In this document: in pieces, positions 22,318 to 35,400 of the stretch
How positions within the stretch are numbered: the stretch's first letter is position 1
Layout: the number at the start of each line of letters is the position of its first letter
NCBI GenBank assembly: GCA_001599915.1
Contig: BCIG01000008.1
Location: forward strand, 372,001 to 436,000
Direction: 5' to 3'
DNA length: 64,000 nucleotides
DNA from: Symbiotaphrina buchneri
Lineage: Eukaryota > Ascomycota > Symbiotaphrinales > Symbiotaphrinaceae
The notes under the pieces: model-generated
The model's input: only the letters and a program-made list of their open reading frames with translations
Told to the model about the DNA's origin: nothing
The model's database searches: none
Program-made: the position numbers and the translations under genes

Positions 22318-23835
22318 TTTCGACGGGTGCTAGAGGGATCGATGACTCTAGGCAAAGCTGCATACGGCGCCACCTTTGCAGTATACCAGTCCAACGGGAG
22401 AAATGACTAGTGACAGGGGAATTGAAGACAAGGGTGCAGGGTCCGATAACTCGCTGACTGTGGCAGCCGCTGCTGCGCGACAACTGCTCGAGATGCTGTG
22501 CGTTGCCCACGCGCACCGCAAGTCCCCAAGGGTCCGTTCGGCAACGGCCCTGCACCATGAAACAGACTGGGAAAGGTAAAGAGGAGAAAAGGGCCGGGTG
22601 GAGGCTAGAGGAAGAGATACAGCCAGCAGTGACAGGAGGGTAGTCGGGCGAGTTTAGAGGAAAAAGAGCGCTCGCAAGGGTCAGTCGCAATACGCACCTC
22701 CAAACCAAATCCACGAGAGAAGGTCATTTCAGGGTCCAAACCCCTAGCACAACACGACGATGCCGCTGATGGGTCTTGAGGAGCCAATGGGCAGCGACCC
22801 GGCTCGTGCTGCACTACTTCAGTCCGTCTTTTGCATTCGATTCGATCAGGATTTCCGGGAAGCAAGGCGCAAAGAGGCGTGAGTGTGCTGCATCTAGCCG
22901 CAGACAAAGACAAGATCAGGATGAGGACGAGGCCGAGAAGGCGCGGCGGACGGCTAGGAAGCGCTGGGGAGATCCTCGAAGAAGGCAGGTCGATATATGT
23001 AGGTAGTGAAATAGAGTGCATGTGCTCTGCCAGAGCAGACGCTTCTTCAAGGATTGATTACCATGGTCCTGTAAACAATACCGCCGGTCCGTAATGATGA
23101 AGGATAAGGATAGGAAGGAAAAGATGGCAATAATAACGAGGTATATGCCTGACAAGCGTATTATTGAATAGGAGGTTAGATGCCTTAGGATAGTAGGTAC
23201 TGAGCAGGAGGATGATGAGCAAGAGCAGCAGGAGCGAATAATGCACGCCGGGCCCTAAAGGAATGGCAGGTACCTACTGCCTCTAAGGGCAAGGCAGGGA
23301 AGGTAAAGTCTTAGTAGCCCTCCGCGCTTTGTCAGGGAGCGAGCGAGAACGGATGTTGGCTGGCGTCTGGCGGCCGGCCGGGTTGGAAGGTTTTTGGGAA
23401 CTTGGGAAGGTTTGAGTTAGCAGCAGATGCGTTCTATCATTATTCATGGCCGGGCCACTTTGACCTGGACCATATCCACGCTACCTACCTGGTCCCTGTA
23501 CCGCACGCACGCAAATCATGCGCCGAGCTTGGAAAGTGAGAGCAGAGCGGTAAGGTCAGGTAACACATTATCGAATCCGTAGTAGTAAACACGAAAAATT
23601 CATTGATTATCATTTTCATCAAGGGGAACCTTACCTGAAGCAGAGAGAACAGACTTGGGGGAAACGTGTCTGCGCGAGTGCGCCTGTGCGAGTGCCTGTG
23701 CGTGTGCGAGTGCGAGTGCCCACGCCAACCAACAGACTACCTTACGATTGTGGGATCGTTGCTTGAGAGGGAATGCGCCGGGCACCCCTCCTTCATCATT
23801 TCTCCGTCCTTCTAGCAGGGGAACAAGCAAGGAAA

Positions 23836-23852
23836 CCCCCCCCCCCCCCCCC
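23836..23852. repeat. C17 homopolymer tract
   Basis: Seventeen consecutive C residues, the longest mononucleotide run I noticed in the window. Its length is likely to be unstable or misread in assembly. Confidence 0.9.
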
Positions 23853-24297
23853 TGTCCTGACACAAGGCGATGATCACGGAGCGCTTCGCCCTACTATTTT
23901 ACCATATTCTGGACCGATTGAATGTTCTCCTTAGGTGGTCTACTGCCGAGCAAGGCAGGCTGATGCACGACGACTGATAGCGGGGCGGGATTGGACATAT
24001 GATGTTATTGAATATTATTCAGTCATGAGGTACGAATACCTGGCGACACTCAGGTCAGGGTCAAGATAGCGTACGGTACGGTATCATTCCAAGGGCATAA
24101 ATCCCCGAGAAGTGGGAGGAAAAATGCAGACAACCGAGGGGCCCACCACCGCAACCCCTGATCCTTGATCCACCAGGGGAGGAATGCGTGCGCAATGAAT
24201 TAATGAATTATGTATTCGTGCTGCTAGGGGTACTTGTACGCGAGTACGTGATACGGCTGAAGGTCTCGTACCTTGCTTGCTTTGCCTTGCCTTTAGG

Positions 24298-24332
24298 TAC
24301 CTTACCTACCTTACCTTACCTTACCTTAGGTA
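24298..24332. repeat. TACCTTACC low-complexity cluster
   Basis: A run of ACCTT/ACCTACCTT units followed by AGGTAA. It is one of the denser members of the dispersed family found through the intergenic DNA of this window. Confidence 0.7.
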
Positions 24333-24662
24333 ATTTGTAGGAGGGCGCTCCGTAGCACCAACGCAGACAAAGCACAAAGCAGTGCGCACAAGCACAAGGC
24401 AAGCCCCTTAGCCCAGGCGCCGGGACTACGGTGTACCGTACCAGGTACTACTGCTACAAGCAACATGTCAAACTCGGGACTCCTTACCGACGATATAAGC
24501 TGCTTACCTTATCTAAGGTATAATCTGCCACACCCCGTCTGGCGCGACGTAAGGTCGCCTGTGTCTTCCCAGGAAGAGAAAGAGTTAAAGTAATTGTAAG
24601 ATACCTGACCCAAGGTAGCTTAGGTACCTTACCTTAGTGAGTGTGCGGTCGCAGTGGCCTCT

Positions 24663-24690
24663 CGAATTTCACGAATTTCACGAATTTCAC
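24663..24690. repeat. Three tandem copies of CGAATTTCA
   Basis: The 9-mer CGAATTTCA occurs three times head to tail. It lies in non-coding sequence. No role can be assigned. Confidence 0.85.
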
Positions 24691-27600
24691 CCGTCTGCAG
24701 ACGCCCTGGCCCCCTTTCCTGACCCGCCGACGAAGCCGATCGAGTCGTCGCCTTTCAGCCTCCGTCTTACGTCCCTGACCGGTGATCGTATGCGTGACGT
24801 GACAGGGGTGCATTGTGTTGCGGGAAGAGGCATCTCGGCTGGGAGAGGCCTGCACGACAGGCATTAGCCCTCAGCTCGATTCGAATTTCCCCTTCCTAGT
24901 CGGCGCCTTCGCATGCGTCAAAGATGAGATGCCGGCCACGGCAGTCGGTCGAGTCGACTGTGGCCCAGATGGCGCGCAGGTGCGGATGTGACATTTTCCA
25001 CGCAAGATACGACTAGCATTCTCCGCCACGATTTAGCTTTTGCGACTCCGACCATCCGCCGTGGGTCTAGAGGAAGCTAGAGCCGACGGGGACCAGGGTT
25101 TCGAAAATCATATCAAAGAAGACCTGCATGGTCGGCTCCGTCTAGACTCTTCCGGGATATAGCTGAAGCCACCCAGCACCTGCTCGTTTGGTTCATCGAC
25201 CTCCATAGCCAATCGGCGATCATGCCCGTACCTTTTGCCTCGCCAAAGGTGCTTTCTGCGCCTCTTGTTGTTTTAGCTGCGTCAAGATCGAGAAATGGAT
25301 CGAATCTCGTGCCCATCGTTATGTACTTCACTATTGTACGGTTGTACCTCGCGTCATCTGGATTACGACCCTGCCGAGTAGGGGTACAAAGTACCTTGTG
25401 CCGTCTGAACTTCCACTTCGTACTCCCATGGCCCCCCTCCTCACTCCTGCCAGTGCACAACAACTGGAACTTTTTGGCGGCTGTCATCCATCAAGCCGCT
25501 TGCAGCCACAAGGTCATGGACCGAGATCCGATCTGTCATTCGAAAGACACCATCATCTAAGGTAGATACGGTGGTCGATCTCGCCGAATACTGCCCCACA
25601 AGAGCTTTCCCTAGCCGTTCTGGAGGGCAGCGCACATGAGACAAATTGAGCTCATGGTATGCGGTACAGTTTGAATTGAAACCCTTGACCGCACTCCAAG
25701 TCAGGCGTACAGTAGTAGCATTTCAGCATTTAAAATTTCTCCTTTGGTTCATCTGGCAGCTCTTGGCGTTTCTTTAGACGCGGTTGAGCCGTGCAGTTGG
25801 CGGGGAGGGCTGTCGTTCGTCTGTCTGTGCAAAACTCGGAAGCATGAGGAGAAAATGCGTTGGACCTGTCGAACTAGCCTCGAGTGGCATGTGTCGCGAC
25901 GAAACCGATCCAGCAAGGAGATGGCACCACTTTGGGAACGACCGGGCCTTGAACCTCACGAATTGGACAAGTCCATGCCGCCCCGCCCTTCCTACACTGT
26001 CCCTTTAACGAACCTGGAATAAAGCACCCAGAGCGCTATAGCGGCTGTTCGTGAGGTATACAGCTAAGCAGGGTTGATCATTTCCCTTGCTGCTGGTTAT
26101 CTTTGTCCCGACTACCTTAGTCGCTGGTCTTGGTAGATGCTTGGCCTTTCAGCCCGTTACAGTACCATCATATTTTGGATCCGTAAGCCAGGATTCCGCG
26201 TCTCGTCGCACGCCTTATCTTGACGTGCGAGATGTTTTGCAACATGACTTTTCCACTCGATTTGTTTCGACATGTGCCTTGTTGGCCCCGAGATCCACCG
26301 ATGCCCGATCTGCTTGGCTTGTTCGCCTCTAGTGGTTGCATATGCAGCATCATCTTGACCAACGGCACCCGCTTGGGTGCACAAGCAAATTGTTTGTTTC
26401 ATGAGTTTGCCCTGCCTTCAAAATCTTGTCGTAATTAGGGTGTCCTTCTGCGCCAATGGAAATTGTCATTATTCTCCATTATGTCAAGCAGACGCAAGTT
26501 ACCACCACATGCGGGCTACCGGGACTCGCCAGGGCAAGGCCACTACCCCAAGACCATGTAGGTCGTCTCGGGCTCTTTGGTCACACTGGCGATCGTCCTA
26601 CCACGGGTGCAAGTCTTTTGACAGGTGTAGCAAAACCTGGCTGGCGGGTCGTAACGAATCAAGGTCATGGCGCGCGCCCTCACTGTGCTTTTTGATCCAT
26701 TTGTGTAACAAGCTCCCTTGCACCTTTGCCCCCTGTCGGGTGGCAGCATCACCAGGTTGCACGGCATTTGCTAGGCTGGACCGCAACCAAAGGGCCTTGG
26801 AACAATCGGACGACTGGCAGGTCGGACACACAATACGTCAATATCCAGCCTCTGACGCCGCGAGGAACAATCCGAGAGAGCTACGGCGCCGAGTTGCACT
26901 GGTTAAGGTGGATGTGCAGCAACACAGAGAGAACAACTGCCGAGAGGGTTGATGTTAGTTGACGCCAGAACCTCGAAACAAAGGCGGCAGATTGTGATGA
27001 CCTGGTTAAGGAAAACATGTCAGGCGCTCACGGTTCCAGCAGGTCCCGGGAAGCTGGGTCGGTGTCGAGGGCCGTCTTCACTTGTGTTACGGTAACAACC
27101 AGGCCCCCTGTTGCCAGCTCTGCTTCGAATGACGGCATAGCTCTGAGTGAATATAACAAGCGCTTATAGAATTAGATCAAGGGCCTCCCCCTGGTGCTGT
27201 GTAAGGGGGGACAGTAGTGATGCACAGGGTGAGGCTGCATATGTCGGCGAGTGGGATTCAATTCATCCAGCTACCCAGGACAATGAGACATCTCAATCAT
27301 GGGATGTCTGGGACAGCCTATTCAGCCTGCTCTCCCTGCTCTACCCCAGGCTACCTTCTCTTGGCTCATTCACCGCGCCAGATCCTTTTTCCGTTCGGAG
27401 ATCCTGATACGACCGCCCGTAAGCCATCCGCCCTTAAAGAGAGGTCTTCTTACTGCTGTCACCTTCGGTCGCTTTGGCATTGATCACAACAGGCAACGGT
27501 AATGATGGACCTCTAGACTGGCCTCCAATAAATTTGCATCAGTCACTCCGAGTAATATAGTTCGACCCTTCTGACGCTCCATGCGTTGGATTACTACCAC

Positions 27601-27912
27601 CTTCACATACCTACCAGTGAACTATGCAGTATCCTGCTCATTTATTCCAGAGTTGACCTTGCAAGCTTTCTTGGACGATACTTGCCAACGTCTATTAGAA
27701 CGGCTACGATCAGAACACACCATGGCGAATGACCAGATTGCTACGAAAATATTGCTGTTCCAGGCCGTCGCGAGTGTAGAGCGATGTTCCGCCGTACACT
27801 GCCGCGTGGCAGATTCGAGACGATACTGATGAGGCACTACCTGCCGGCGTTTAAACAGACGTATGATGGTCTCTGGAAAAGATATAGGCATCATTGCCTG
27901 GTCGCAACCATT

Positions 27913-30860
27913 TCAGGGAGCAGCAAGGCTCAGCCGTTCGAGCCTACTCTTAGTCGCTTCAACGAGTGCAGACCTGTAGATCAAACAAAGATTAGTCGAC
28001 CATGCAGCCGACAAAGCCGATATTTAGATGCGAGATTATCTTACTCTCTTTCCAACATCTGCATGACCCGCGATAATTTGGCCTTACGCAGGTCAGAGGG
28101 TACTTTGACGCTGGTTGTATCGCTTTCGGGCTGTTCTTGCTCAGTAATTTGGTGACTTTGGTCGACGAGGTCCCCTTTCAGCCTTTTCATCTTGAACCCA
28201 GAGACGTTAGCACCTTGTTCACGTACGACATTCCTTAGCTGACTAACCTGTTCATAACGGGCCAAGACCCTCCCCTTATCCCCCCCTGATCCTTCTGTAG
28301 ATGAGGTCGGGCGAAAAATAGAAGCATGTAGCTTCTCCACCTCCATCGCCCAGAGTTGCTCCTGTTCGCTGAGGTCCTGTCCTCGAAAACGGCCAAGTCT
28401 ACGACGAAGCGCGTCATGACGTGCCTTGAGCTCGTGGTGCTGTATTCTGGCTGCTTCTAGCCGCCGACTGAAGGAAGAATTCGCTGCTAGATCTTCTCCA
28501 CCCTTTCCAGGTGTATCGTCCGGTCTGACCACACTTTCGACACGGGCGGCGATGTCATTGGCTCGAGAAATCTGCTCCCTGAATTCTTCCTGAAGCCTCT
28601 CGCAGCGACGGAAGATCTCCGCTGCAGCAAGTCCCAGTTGATATGTCTCCTGACTAAGTACGCGATGGGCCTCTGTCAGCAGATCCAGTGTTACTGGAGA
28701 GAGTCGAATCTCTTCCTTTAAAGCCCGTCTGTGTCGATCATGAACATGATGATCAAGGAAATTTGGCAAGGCGGAAGGGGTCCATAATGACTCCGGCGGT
28801 TGGTACGCCAACCTCACTTCACCTGCCACAAGTCTACCTACTCCATGTGCATACGAATCTGCAGCTGTTTCGTCCACTTCATCTGTAACCGCTGATGGTT
28901 CGTCAAGGCTAACAGCTAACGGTTGACGACCGCGGACCGTCAGCACAACGTAACCTAGTTCCGTCTGCCGGAAGACAATGCATGCGACGGTTTGATCCGC
29001 TTGTTCGTCTCCGTTTGCCTCATTTCGAGGTGCCACGACCAGATTTTCTGCCAGAGTCTTGTAGCTCTCGGTGAGAAGTTCTACTCGAAAGCTGGTCCCC
29101 GCACTTCCCTGCGTTGCAAGTTCCTCTAGTGTTTCCACCCATGGCAGAAGAGAGACATAAGAGATACCACCGCCGTGTGTAACAAAGAAGGAGTATCTCG
29201 AAGAGGGATCTGCTGTGAAGACGGGATCGATGAAACCAACGCTCTTTGATCCTTCGAGGAATTCTACAGTGTCAAAATCTAGCAAGGTCTCCGGTATCGT
29301 TGGACGTAGCAAAGATGGACGTTTCGTCTAGCGAACCACAATAGTTAGTATCCATGCAGCAGAAAGTCAAGCCAATGTTCCCTAAGCAGGACATAACTTA
29401 CTTTCCCTTCTGGAAGCCACTGTGCTTCAACACATTCAAGATCCAGGCAGATTTGTAACCGACCATTGTCTCTTGCCAAACAAACTACCCCGAACGGCAG
29501 TCCACTCAAAGTAGCAGATACGGACTCTTCATCATCGGCGAACTCTTCGTTGTCTAGTGTAGCCCCAATAACAAATATGTCGGTAAGTTGGCTGTCATCC
29601 TCTTCCATCCCTTCAAGGTAGAAAGGTCCCTGCAACCTCGGCACGGGTCCGGGCTTAGCAGGTCGCTCATAGACCTGATGCTGACAGCCTAAAGAGTCCA
29701 GCACCACAATTGGATCTTGAGCATCAAGATCGGACAACCACTTGAACTGCTGTTCCACACGTTCAACATCATCTGCCGACGCGTCAAGGCTTTCTTGTAA
29801 TGATGCACTTTTCGTATGCACAGAAACAGACAACGAAGGAATTAGAGTGATTGTCGGCTGCCACCTTGACGGAAGCAGAGGGCAAAGAGCGTAGACGTCA
29901 CCCTCACTCATCGCGATCCAAAGAGTCATTGATGACCAACCGTGCTCTTCGTCTGACGCTGTGCCCCCGAAACATGCGGACGCTACTTCCATTTCGAATG
30001 AGTCCGGTGAAAAGCCCTTGTTTCTACTGGCAATTGGGACTCCAAAATCCTCTGTTGAAGATGTAGCATCGGCCAGTCGCTTCAAGTCAATCGTTAAAGT
30101 CGGACTGTCGAAAGACCATCGATTTTCCCGATTGAACTCCCACAATCGTACTACTGCTTCGGCAGTCACAGTTACGAGTGCGTTGCCACCAGCACCAAGG
30201 GGATGCCAAATTGCAGAGACAATAGGCGACTGCGAGAGCACATGAGTCGTCGGACCCAAAGTATGAGTTTTGATACGGAGGGGGTCGGCCTCAGGCCGCC
30301 CCAGATGAGAGGAATCGGGGAGAATTGCGATGTGCACAGTGTGAGTTGTGACCACGGCTAGGTACACGCCATTCGGTGATATTACGAGTTGCCTAATATC
30401 CTGCGTCACAGGAACCTTCAGTACCTGGAAGAGTTTTTGTCAGTATGTCGTTGACGGTTTGTACAGAGAAGGATCTAACCCGGTAGGCTTGCGAGGCTGT
30501 GACGCTTTTTGGTCCAGCCGTATTTGCATCGTACCCATGACCCCCACTAGACCTGCTCCCATCGCGCTGGGATTGATTGCCGGCATGTCCTTGTTCTTCC
30601 TCCCACTCGTACTTCACTAAACTCAAGTCGGCCCACCGTATCTGATTTCCCACCGCCACAAAGATTTCGGTGCCTCTCTTGGCAATTGTTCTCCGCGGTC
30701 CCAGAGATCCGATCTCGCCTGACGGCTTGCTGCATTCTGGATCAATGCTATGCTTGTGAGTATTGACGGCTTCATGTGCTTTGGAGTTCTTCGAGAAGAG
30801 CTCGAAGCCCGGTGAAGGCCTGGACAGCCAAGGCGGCGTATAGCTCAGGACTTTAGGCAT
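27913..30860 (-). CDS. NUP82: Nucleoporin Nup82 (Nup88 family)
   Basis: Cytoplasmic-side nuclear pore component. In yeast it forms a complex with Nup159 and Nsp1 that supports mRNA export. Minus-strand exons: 30860-30480, 30424-29402, 29327-28045 and 27973-27913, giving 915 residues. The N-terminal two thirds form the beta-propeller, with blades such as RQLVISPNGVYLAVVTTHTV, SAIWHPLGAGGNALVTVT and WSSMTLWIAMSEGDVYAL. The C-terminal part is helical, with heptad-rich segments from about 28700 downwards (QLGLAAAEIFRRCERLQEEF and LEAARIQHHELKARHDALRRR). The last exon is only 61 bp and replaces a read-through end at 28041 with SALVEATKSRLERLSLAAP. It extends the helix and has a good donor (GTAAGA) and acceptor (CTACAG). 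Confidence 0.85.
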
Positions 30861-31438
30861 GTCGATTTATAGGCGATCCGATACAGAGCTGTTCAAACAG
30901 CAAGCGAATCTTCTGGACCCGTCGGTCTCATGACGATGAAGATAGGGATGAGGATGAAAGCGCCGGTGATTATGACAATGCTCGGAGCCTCGAGTGGACT
31001 ACAGAAAGTCCGCCCGTTGTTGTTGTAGGGCGATAATAGTGGAAGCAGGGCAATAATGTTGTGAAGGCACAAACAAGGTGCGCACGTCGTGTTTTCATTG
31101 ATAGAGACCCGCGTGCTGTCGAGGTACTTGCGTACTCTGCCGCGGTCGGTGGGAACGCTCGTACCTTACCTACCGGTACCTTACCTACCGGTACCTTACC
31201 TACCGGTACCTTACCTACCGGTACCTTACCTACCGGTACCTTACCTTACCTTTTGCCTTACCGGTACCTACCACACTCCGACCGTTTGAGAGCTTGGCAT
31301 GGTACGGAGTACTCCTCCTCCCATCCGCGCCTGGTAAGGTACCTAAGATAATCTTAGAGCTTCATTTCAAGGTCCAGGGATCTCTCAGGTGAGGTAGCGG
31401 CCCATTGCGCGACAAATCGACGCATACTCAACGAAACC
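30861..31438. promoter_or_regulatory. Divergent promoter region, NUP82 / CBC2
   Basis: 578 bp between two divergent mRNA-export or mRNP genes. It contains a 15-bp minisatellite (separate entry), a TACGGAGTACT palindrome at 31303-31313 and GGTAAGGTACCT at about 31333-31345. The frame that crosses the minisatellite is an artefact of the 15-bp period. Confidence 0.5.
31161..31250. repeat. 15-bp minisatellite, 5 perfect units plus 1 variant
   Basis: GTACCTTACCTACCG is repeated five times without a mismatch (31161-31235), then once with a changed end (31236-31250). The unit is built from the same TACCTTACC and GGTACC words as the dispersed family. It starts about 280 bp upstream of the CBC2 ATG. 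Confidence 0.92.
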
Positions 31439-32210
31439 ATGCCGTCCGCTGTTCGAAACACCGTCGACCGCCTGGACAAACCTAGTACATACTATCTGGG
31501 AAGGGTGCGTTACCGCTTGCCAGTGTGCCCTTCCACATTGTACGCTGACTCCGCGATTTCCGACCAGAACAAGAAAAGAAAGTATGATCGAGAACCAGAG
31601 GAAGCAGCCGAAGCACCTCAGCCAGAGGAAGATCCGCTGAAAGATGCGACGACCCTATACGTGGGTAACCTGTAGGTGTTTCTCGCTCGTTCTTTGTCCC
31701 GCTGCTGACCTGCTGCAAGCTCGTTCTACACGACGGAAGAGCAGATACACGAACTCTTCGCCAAGTGAGCCACAGTCACCCGAACTATTTCTCATTGGCG
31801 CAGGCTAACGTGTCATAGGTGCGGTGAAATCAAAAGACTTGTCATGGGCCTTGATCGCTTCAACAAGACTCCTTGCGGTTTCTGCTTTGTTGAGTACTAC
31901 ACTCATCAGGACGCTTTGGATTGCATGAAATATATAGGAGGGACTAAACTGGATGAACGAGTCATTCGGACAGACCTTGATCCGGGGTTTCAAGAAGGCC
32001 GGCAGTATGGGTAAGCCAAGTCTTCCATCTCTCCAATGTTGCCGTCGTCTGGGGCCTGCAGGTATCTAATAGCAGTCTAGCCGGGGAAAGTCTGGGGGCC
32101 AAGTACGCGACGAATACCGTGATGAGTATGATCCGGGTCGCGGAGGCTATGGACGAGCCTATAGCGAGCAAAGGCAACGGGAGGAGCAAGAATATGGGAA
32201 GGGAAAGTGA
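31439..32210 (+). CDS. CBC2: Nuclear cap-binding protein subunit 2 (CBP20)
   Basis: Small subunit of the nuclear cap-binding complex. It binds the 7-methylguanosine cap with Cbp80 and acts in splicing, export and decay. Exons: 31439-31504, 31568-31671, 31720-31764, 31819-32010 and 32081-32210, giving 178 residues. The RRM is complete: RNP2 LYVGNL, RNP1 CGFCFVEY. The family's cap-contacting Tyr region (TYYLGR) lies at the N-terminus. The C-terminal tail is Arg/Gly/Tyr-rich ([26 protein letters not shown]), as in other CBP20 proteins. Intron 1 is 63 bp with no in-frame stop, so retention would add 21 residues before the RRM. Confidence 0.93.
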
Positions 32211-32445
32211 AGCACAAGCGTCACTCTGTAATTCTATTGACAGGCGTTCGAGGGGGGGCGATGGGCATGTGGCGCATCAAAAGCGAGTTCTTAAGGAGGT
32301 GGCTACGGCATCCTAAGCAATAACGCTATTTGACATGTCTTAGTGTTAGGAGCATATGTCAAAGCTGAGGCGAAAGGGCATTCCATTTGGAACCACACAG
32401 GCAGCTCAGAGCTGTGTCCTCAAATGATCTAAATACAAGAAGGGA

Positions 32446-35400
32446 CTATAAGATAGCGGTGCCATTGAAGGTGTAGGGAATAGCTTCCCGGCTTGTTCCC
32501 CTGGGTCTACCGTCCGCAAGATTGTGCAGTCTCTCTCCAATCAAGTAGACTTCATCTCTGATTGCGACCCTTTGCCTCTCGAACCAGGCTTTGAAGATGC
32601 AGATGGCACCTGTGGCGGCCATGACTGCACATATGGCAGGATACGAATAACGATAGACGTTTCGGTGGACGTCTTGGCTTGCTCCTAGGTATACGCTGTT
32701 GTTCGCCAACCAAGCAAAGGGCAGCGGTAATACTAGCGCTAGGCACATGACGGTCGTCGCCGGGATGATGAAGCATCTCGTTGCTACCCGTGTATCTGGA
32801 TCGGTCCAACCGTTGCGGAAGACAGCGCGCAGCGCATCAGCGGGTCTAGAAGGAGAGTGCCAGAGAATCAGTCGAGCCACAATCTTGACATATAGGACGC
32901 CAAGGGTCCAGTCAGATGCAAAATGAATTATATGGTCATCCTGCGGGTTCAGATATGTATGCAACGGTATGATAGCGTAGAACTCCTCCAAGATTGCGAA
33001 TAATGATGGTAGGAGCAGCCCGAATGCATAAGCTGCATACAGAACCTTGATAATCCTCTTAGCATAGGATAACCCCTCTTGTAAGCGATCCTGAGAGACC
33101 CGGTGTGACCGATGTACAAGCCCAAACAAGTACGAGATAGCGAGGCGATGGTTATAAAGAGCGTAGGTGACACCCGCAAGAACGTACAAACCGATGGAGA
33201 AGGCGTAGACGTCATTCATTCGAAGGTGACTCGGAATGAGGGTAGCGAAGATAGCACGCCCAACGACGAGAGGCAGGACAGTAACGCCTACTCCTGTAAG
33301 GGCTGCAAATATCCAAATGAGAAGGATGAATAGAGCAATTCGGACTTTGAACCAGGGTGGAATATACACCGTGGTGAACAGACCCAAATTCTGACCATGG
33401 ACACCCTCCTGCTGGTCGATAGCCGTGACATCTTCGTTGCCCGGTCCATCAACCGGAAGGAAAACACGCTCACCCTTTGGAATGCGAACTTGGTCCCACG
33501 CTGGGGCTCGCACAAATTGTCCGTCATGAAGAAACCGCGCCTGGCCCCTCTTTTCATTTGACATCGTGTCGCCGTTATCTGCAACAAGAGGGCTCGCCGA
33601 TATGTCGAGCTTGCGATAGGAATTTGCCCACAGGGAAGTCCGTAAATAATGCCCCTCTTCGTCCTCATGTCGTTCACCGAAAAGGAAGTGCGTCAAACGG
33701 AGCACCTTCGCACACCGTCGGAAGAACCACGTATAAACAGACTGTAGGCCATCTGAAGGTTTGACAAGTCTGACAATGAGAGGCATGAGGAAATTATAGA
33801 ACAGAAGGTCAACTGGGAACTCTAGTACAGGTTCATTTGACGACCAATGTATGGGTAGAACACCTTCGAAAGCATAGGCAATGCCCCATACCACGCCCCC
33901 AAGGCAGACTATAACCAGTGCGCCGTAAACAAGGGCACTGAAAGCGATCTTGCGAAGTTGAGTTGAGACACTTCGCTCCAGAACATCCCGGACCGGATGA
34001 AACGTTGGATCATCAGGGTCGCGTATGAAGTCTTTTGACAACCGTCAGCGGAAATTGCAAGATAGGCAAGCAGTTGGACTTACAGAGCACCCCTGTGCGC
34101 ATTATTTTTCTACACATAGAAACGAATAATGCGAAGTGAAACATGTAACATGTCCCGACGAACCAATGAAGGAAAGCGGATGTAAAAGGTGACGCAAGGG
34201 AGAACGTCACCCTGGACAAAACCGTGGCATTCTCGAATAAAGGAAGCAAAGCAAGATCGAGGAGTATGCCGCAGTATAACGGGAAGACAATCATCTCGAT
34301 ACTTATTATCAGAATGACCTTCAACACGCCTCCTGCTTGCTGGAGAACATCAAAGACGACTCCTTCAATTCTTTTGCCTTGATCAGAGCTGGAGAATGGC
34401 CTGCCGCGCTCCACATACCAGGCTCCCATCGCCGAGAAGAAAGAATATCCGGCTAAGATAGCCAGAATGCGATCGAGAGTTCCCCAATACGCTAACTCGA
34501 TATCGAGAGTGGGGTTGATCGGTCCAGCTGTATTGATTCCCAGCGGGTCAAGCCTAGCAAAACCAAGTATCTGGGAAATAGAATTAGAGATGGCCTGTGC
34601 GACCGACGACCAGGACCTTTCCAGAGTATCCTGTAGCGGATAGACATTCAATATGCTACTCAGCTGCCGAGGACTGGAGAAAAGTGCATAAAATGTGTAC
34701 AGTGTACTCCGTATCAACATGGCAAATCCCAATTTCAGGTCTCGCAGCGCTTGATGAGCCAGTATAGAGAATACTGGATAATCCGTCTCGGAAATGGTGA
34801 AACTGGCTGTAACAAGCATCCTGGCAAGTCTTTCAAGGCTCTCTTCCGCCAACGAGCGTGCCGACGAGGCAAGCACATTACTGTACCCTAAACATGAGAT
34901 GGCAGGAAAGGTTGCCACCAACGGCGAGAGGAGTGAACGCGAGACACGGTCGAACCAGTAGAAAGTGCTGAAGACGAAGCATATAGTGAAATCCGCAGCA
35001 AGGTCCGCAAAAGTCGAGAACCAACCAAGAGGGACTTTGATGAATATTGTGAGTGGATTTCCGAGCAGTAGGAACACCAACTTCCCCCAGATGTAAGGGA
35101 ACCAGACTCCGCCGGCCACAGTAGCCGAAATCAGTACTGCACTAAACATCGCATTCTGAAAAAGACCTGTCAACGGGCCTTGCATGCCAATAAGTTCCAG
35201 CAGGCCTTCAAAGTCCTCTCCATCATCGACAACTTCAACCTCGTTCAGGTCAAGCCCTGCTCCAGCAGCATCTGCCACTTCGTCTTCCATTTGCTCTTGC
35301 TGTGCAACAGCTTCGTCGAGGTGTACTGGTACAAAAGGCGGCTCGTCGGCAAGGTCTTCGACGATATGTTCTTCATTTTCTGGCTGGATATCCTCCCGTC

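Larger units (their letters stand above)
22318..27912. other. Large gene-poor region upstream of the homeobox gene
   Basis: About 5.6 kb in which I see no convincing gene on either strand. The proximal 1-1.5 kb is likely promoter and leader of the homeobox gene. It contains a GTGCGAGTGC-type run (about 23670-23720), a C17 tract, a triple 9-mer and several TACCTTACC clusters (24298-24332, about 24505-24520, about 24610-24640). From about 25.1 to 27.9 kb the sequence is unique-looking, of ordinary base composition, with short open frames (for example 25113-25487 minus, 26377-26952 plus) that lack recognisable motifs or intron structure. Confidence 0.45.

Noticed and set aside
25113-25487. 124-residue minus-strand frame
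   Set aside because: No motif, no supporting splice structure, similar frames on the other strand.
26377-26952. 191-residue Cys-rich frame, possible secreted protein
   Set aside because: No signal peptide with a proper start, no recognisable domain, irregular composition, and overlapping frames of similar length. It looks like chance.
31061-31351. Open frame with GTLPT repeats
   Set aside because: The 15-bp minisatellite has no stop in this frame, so it produces an artificial 5-residue repeat.
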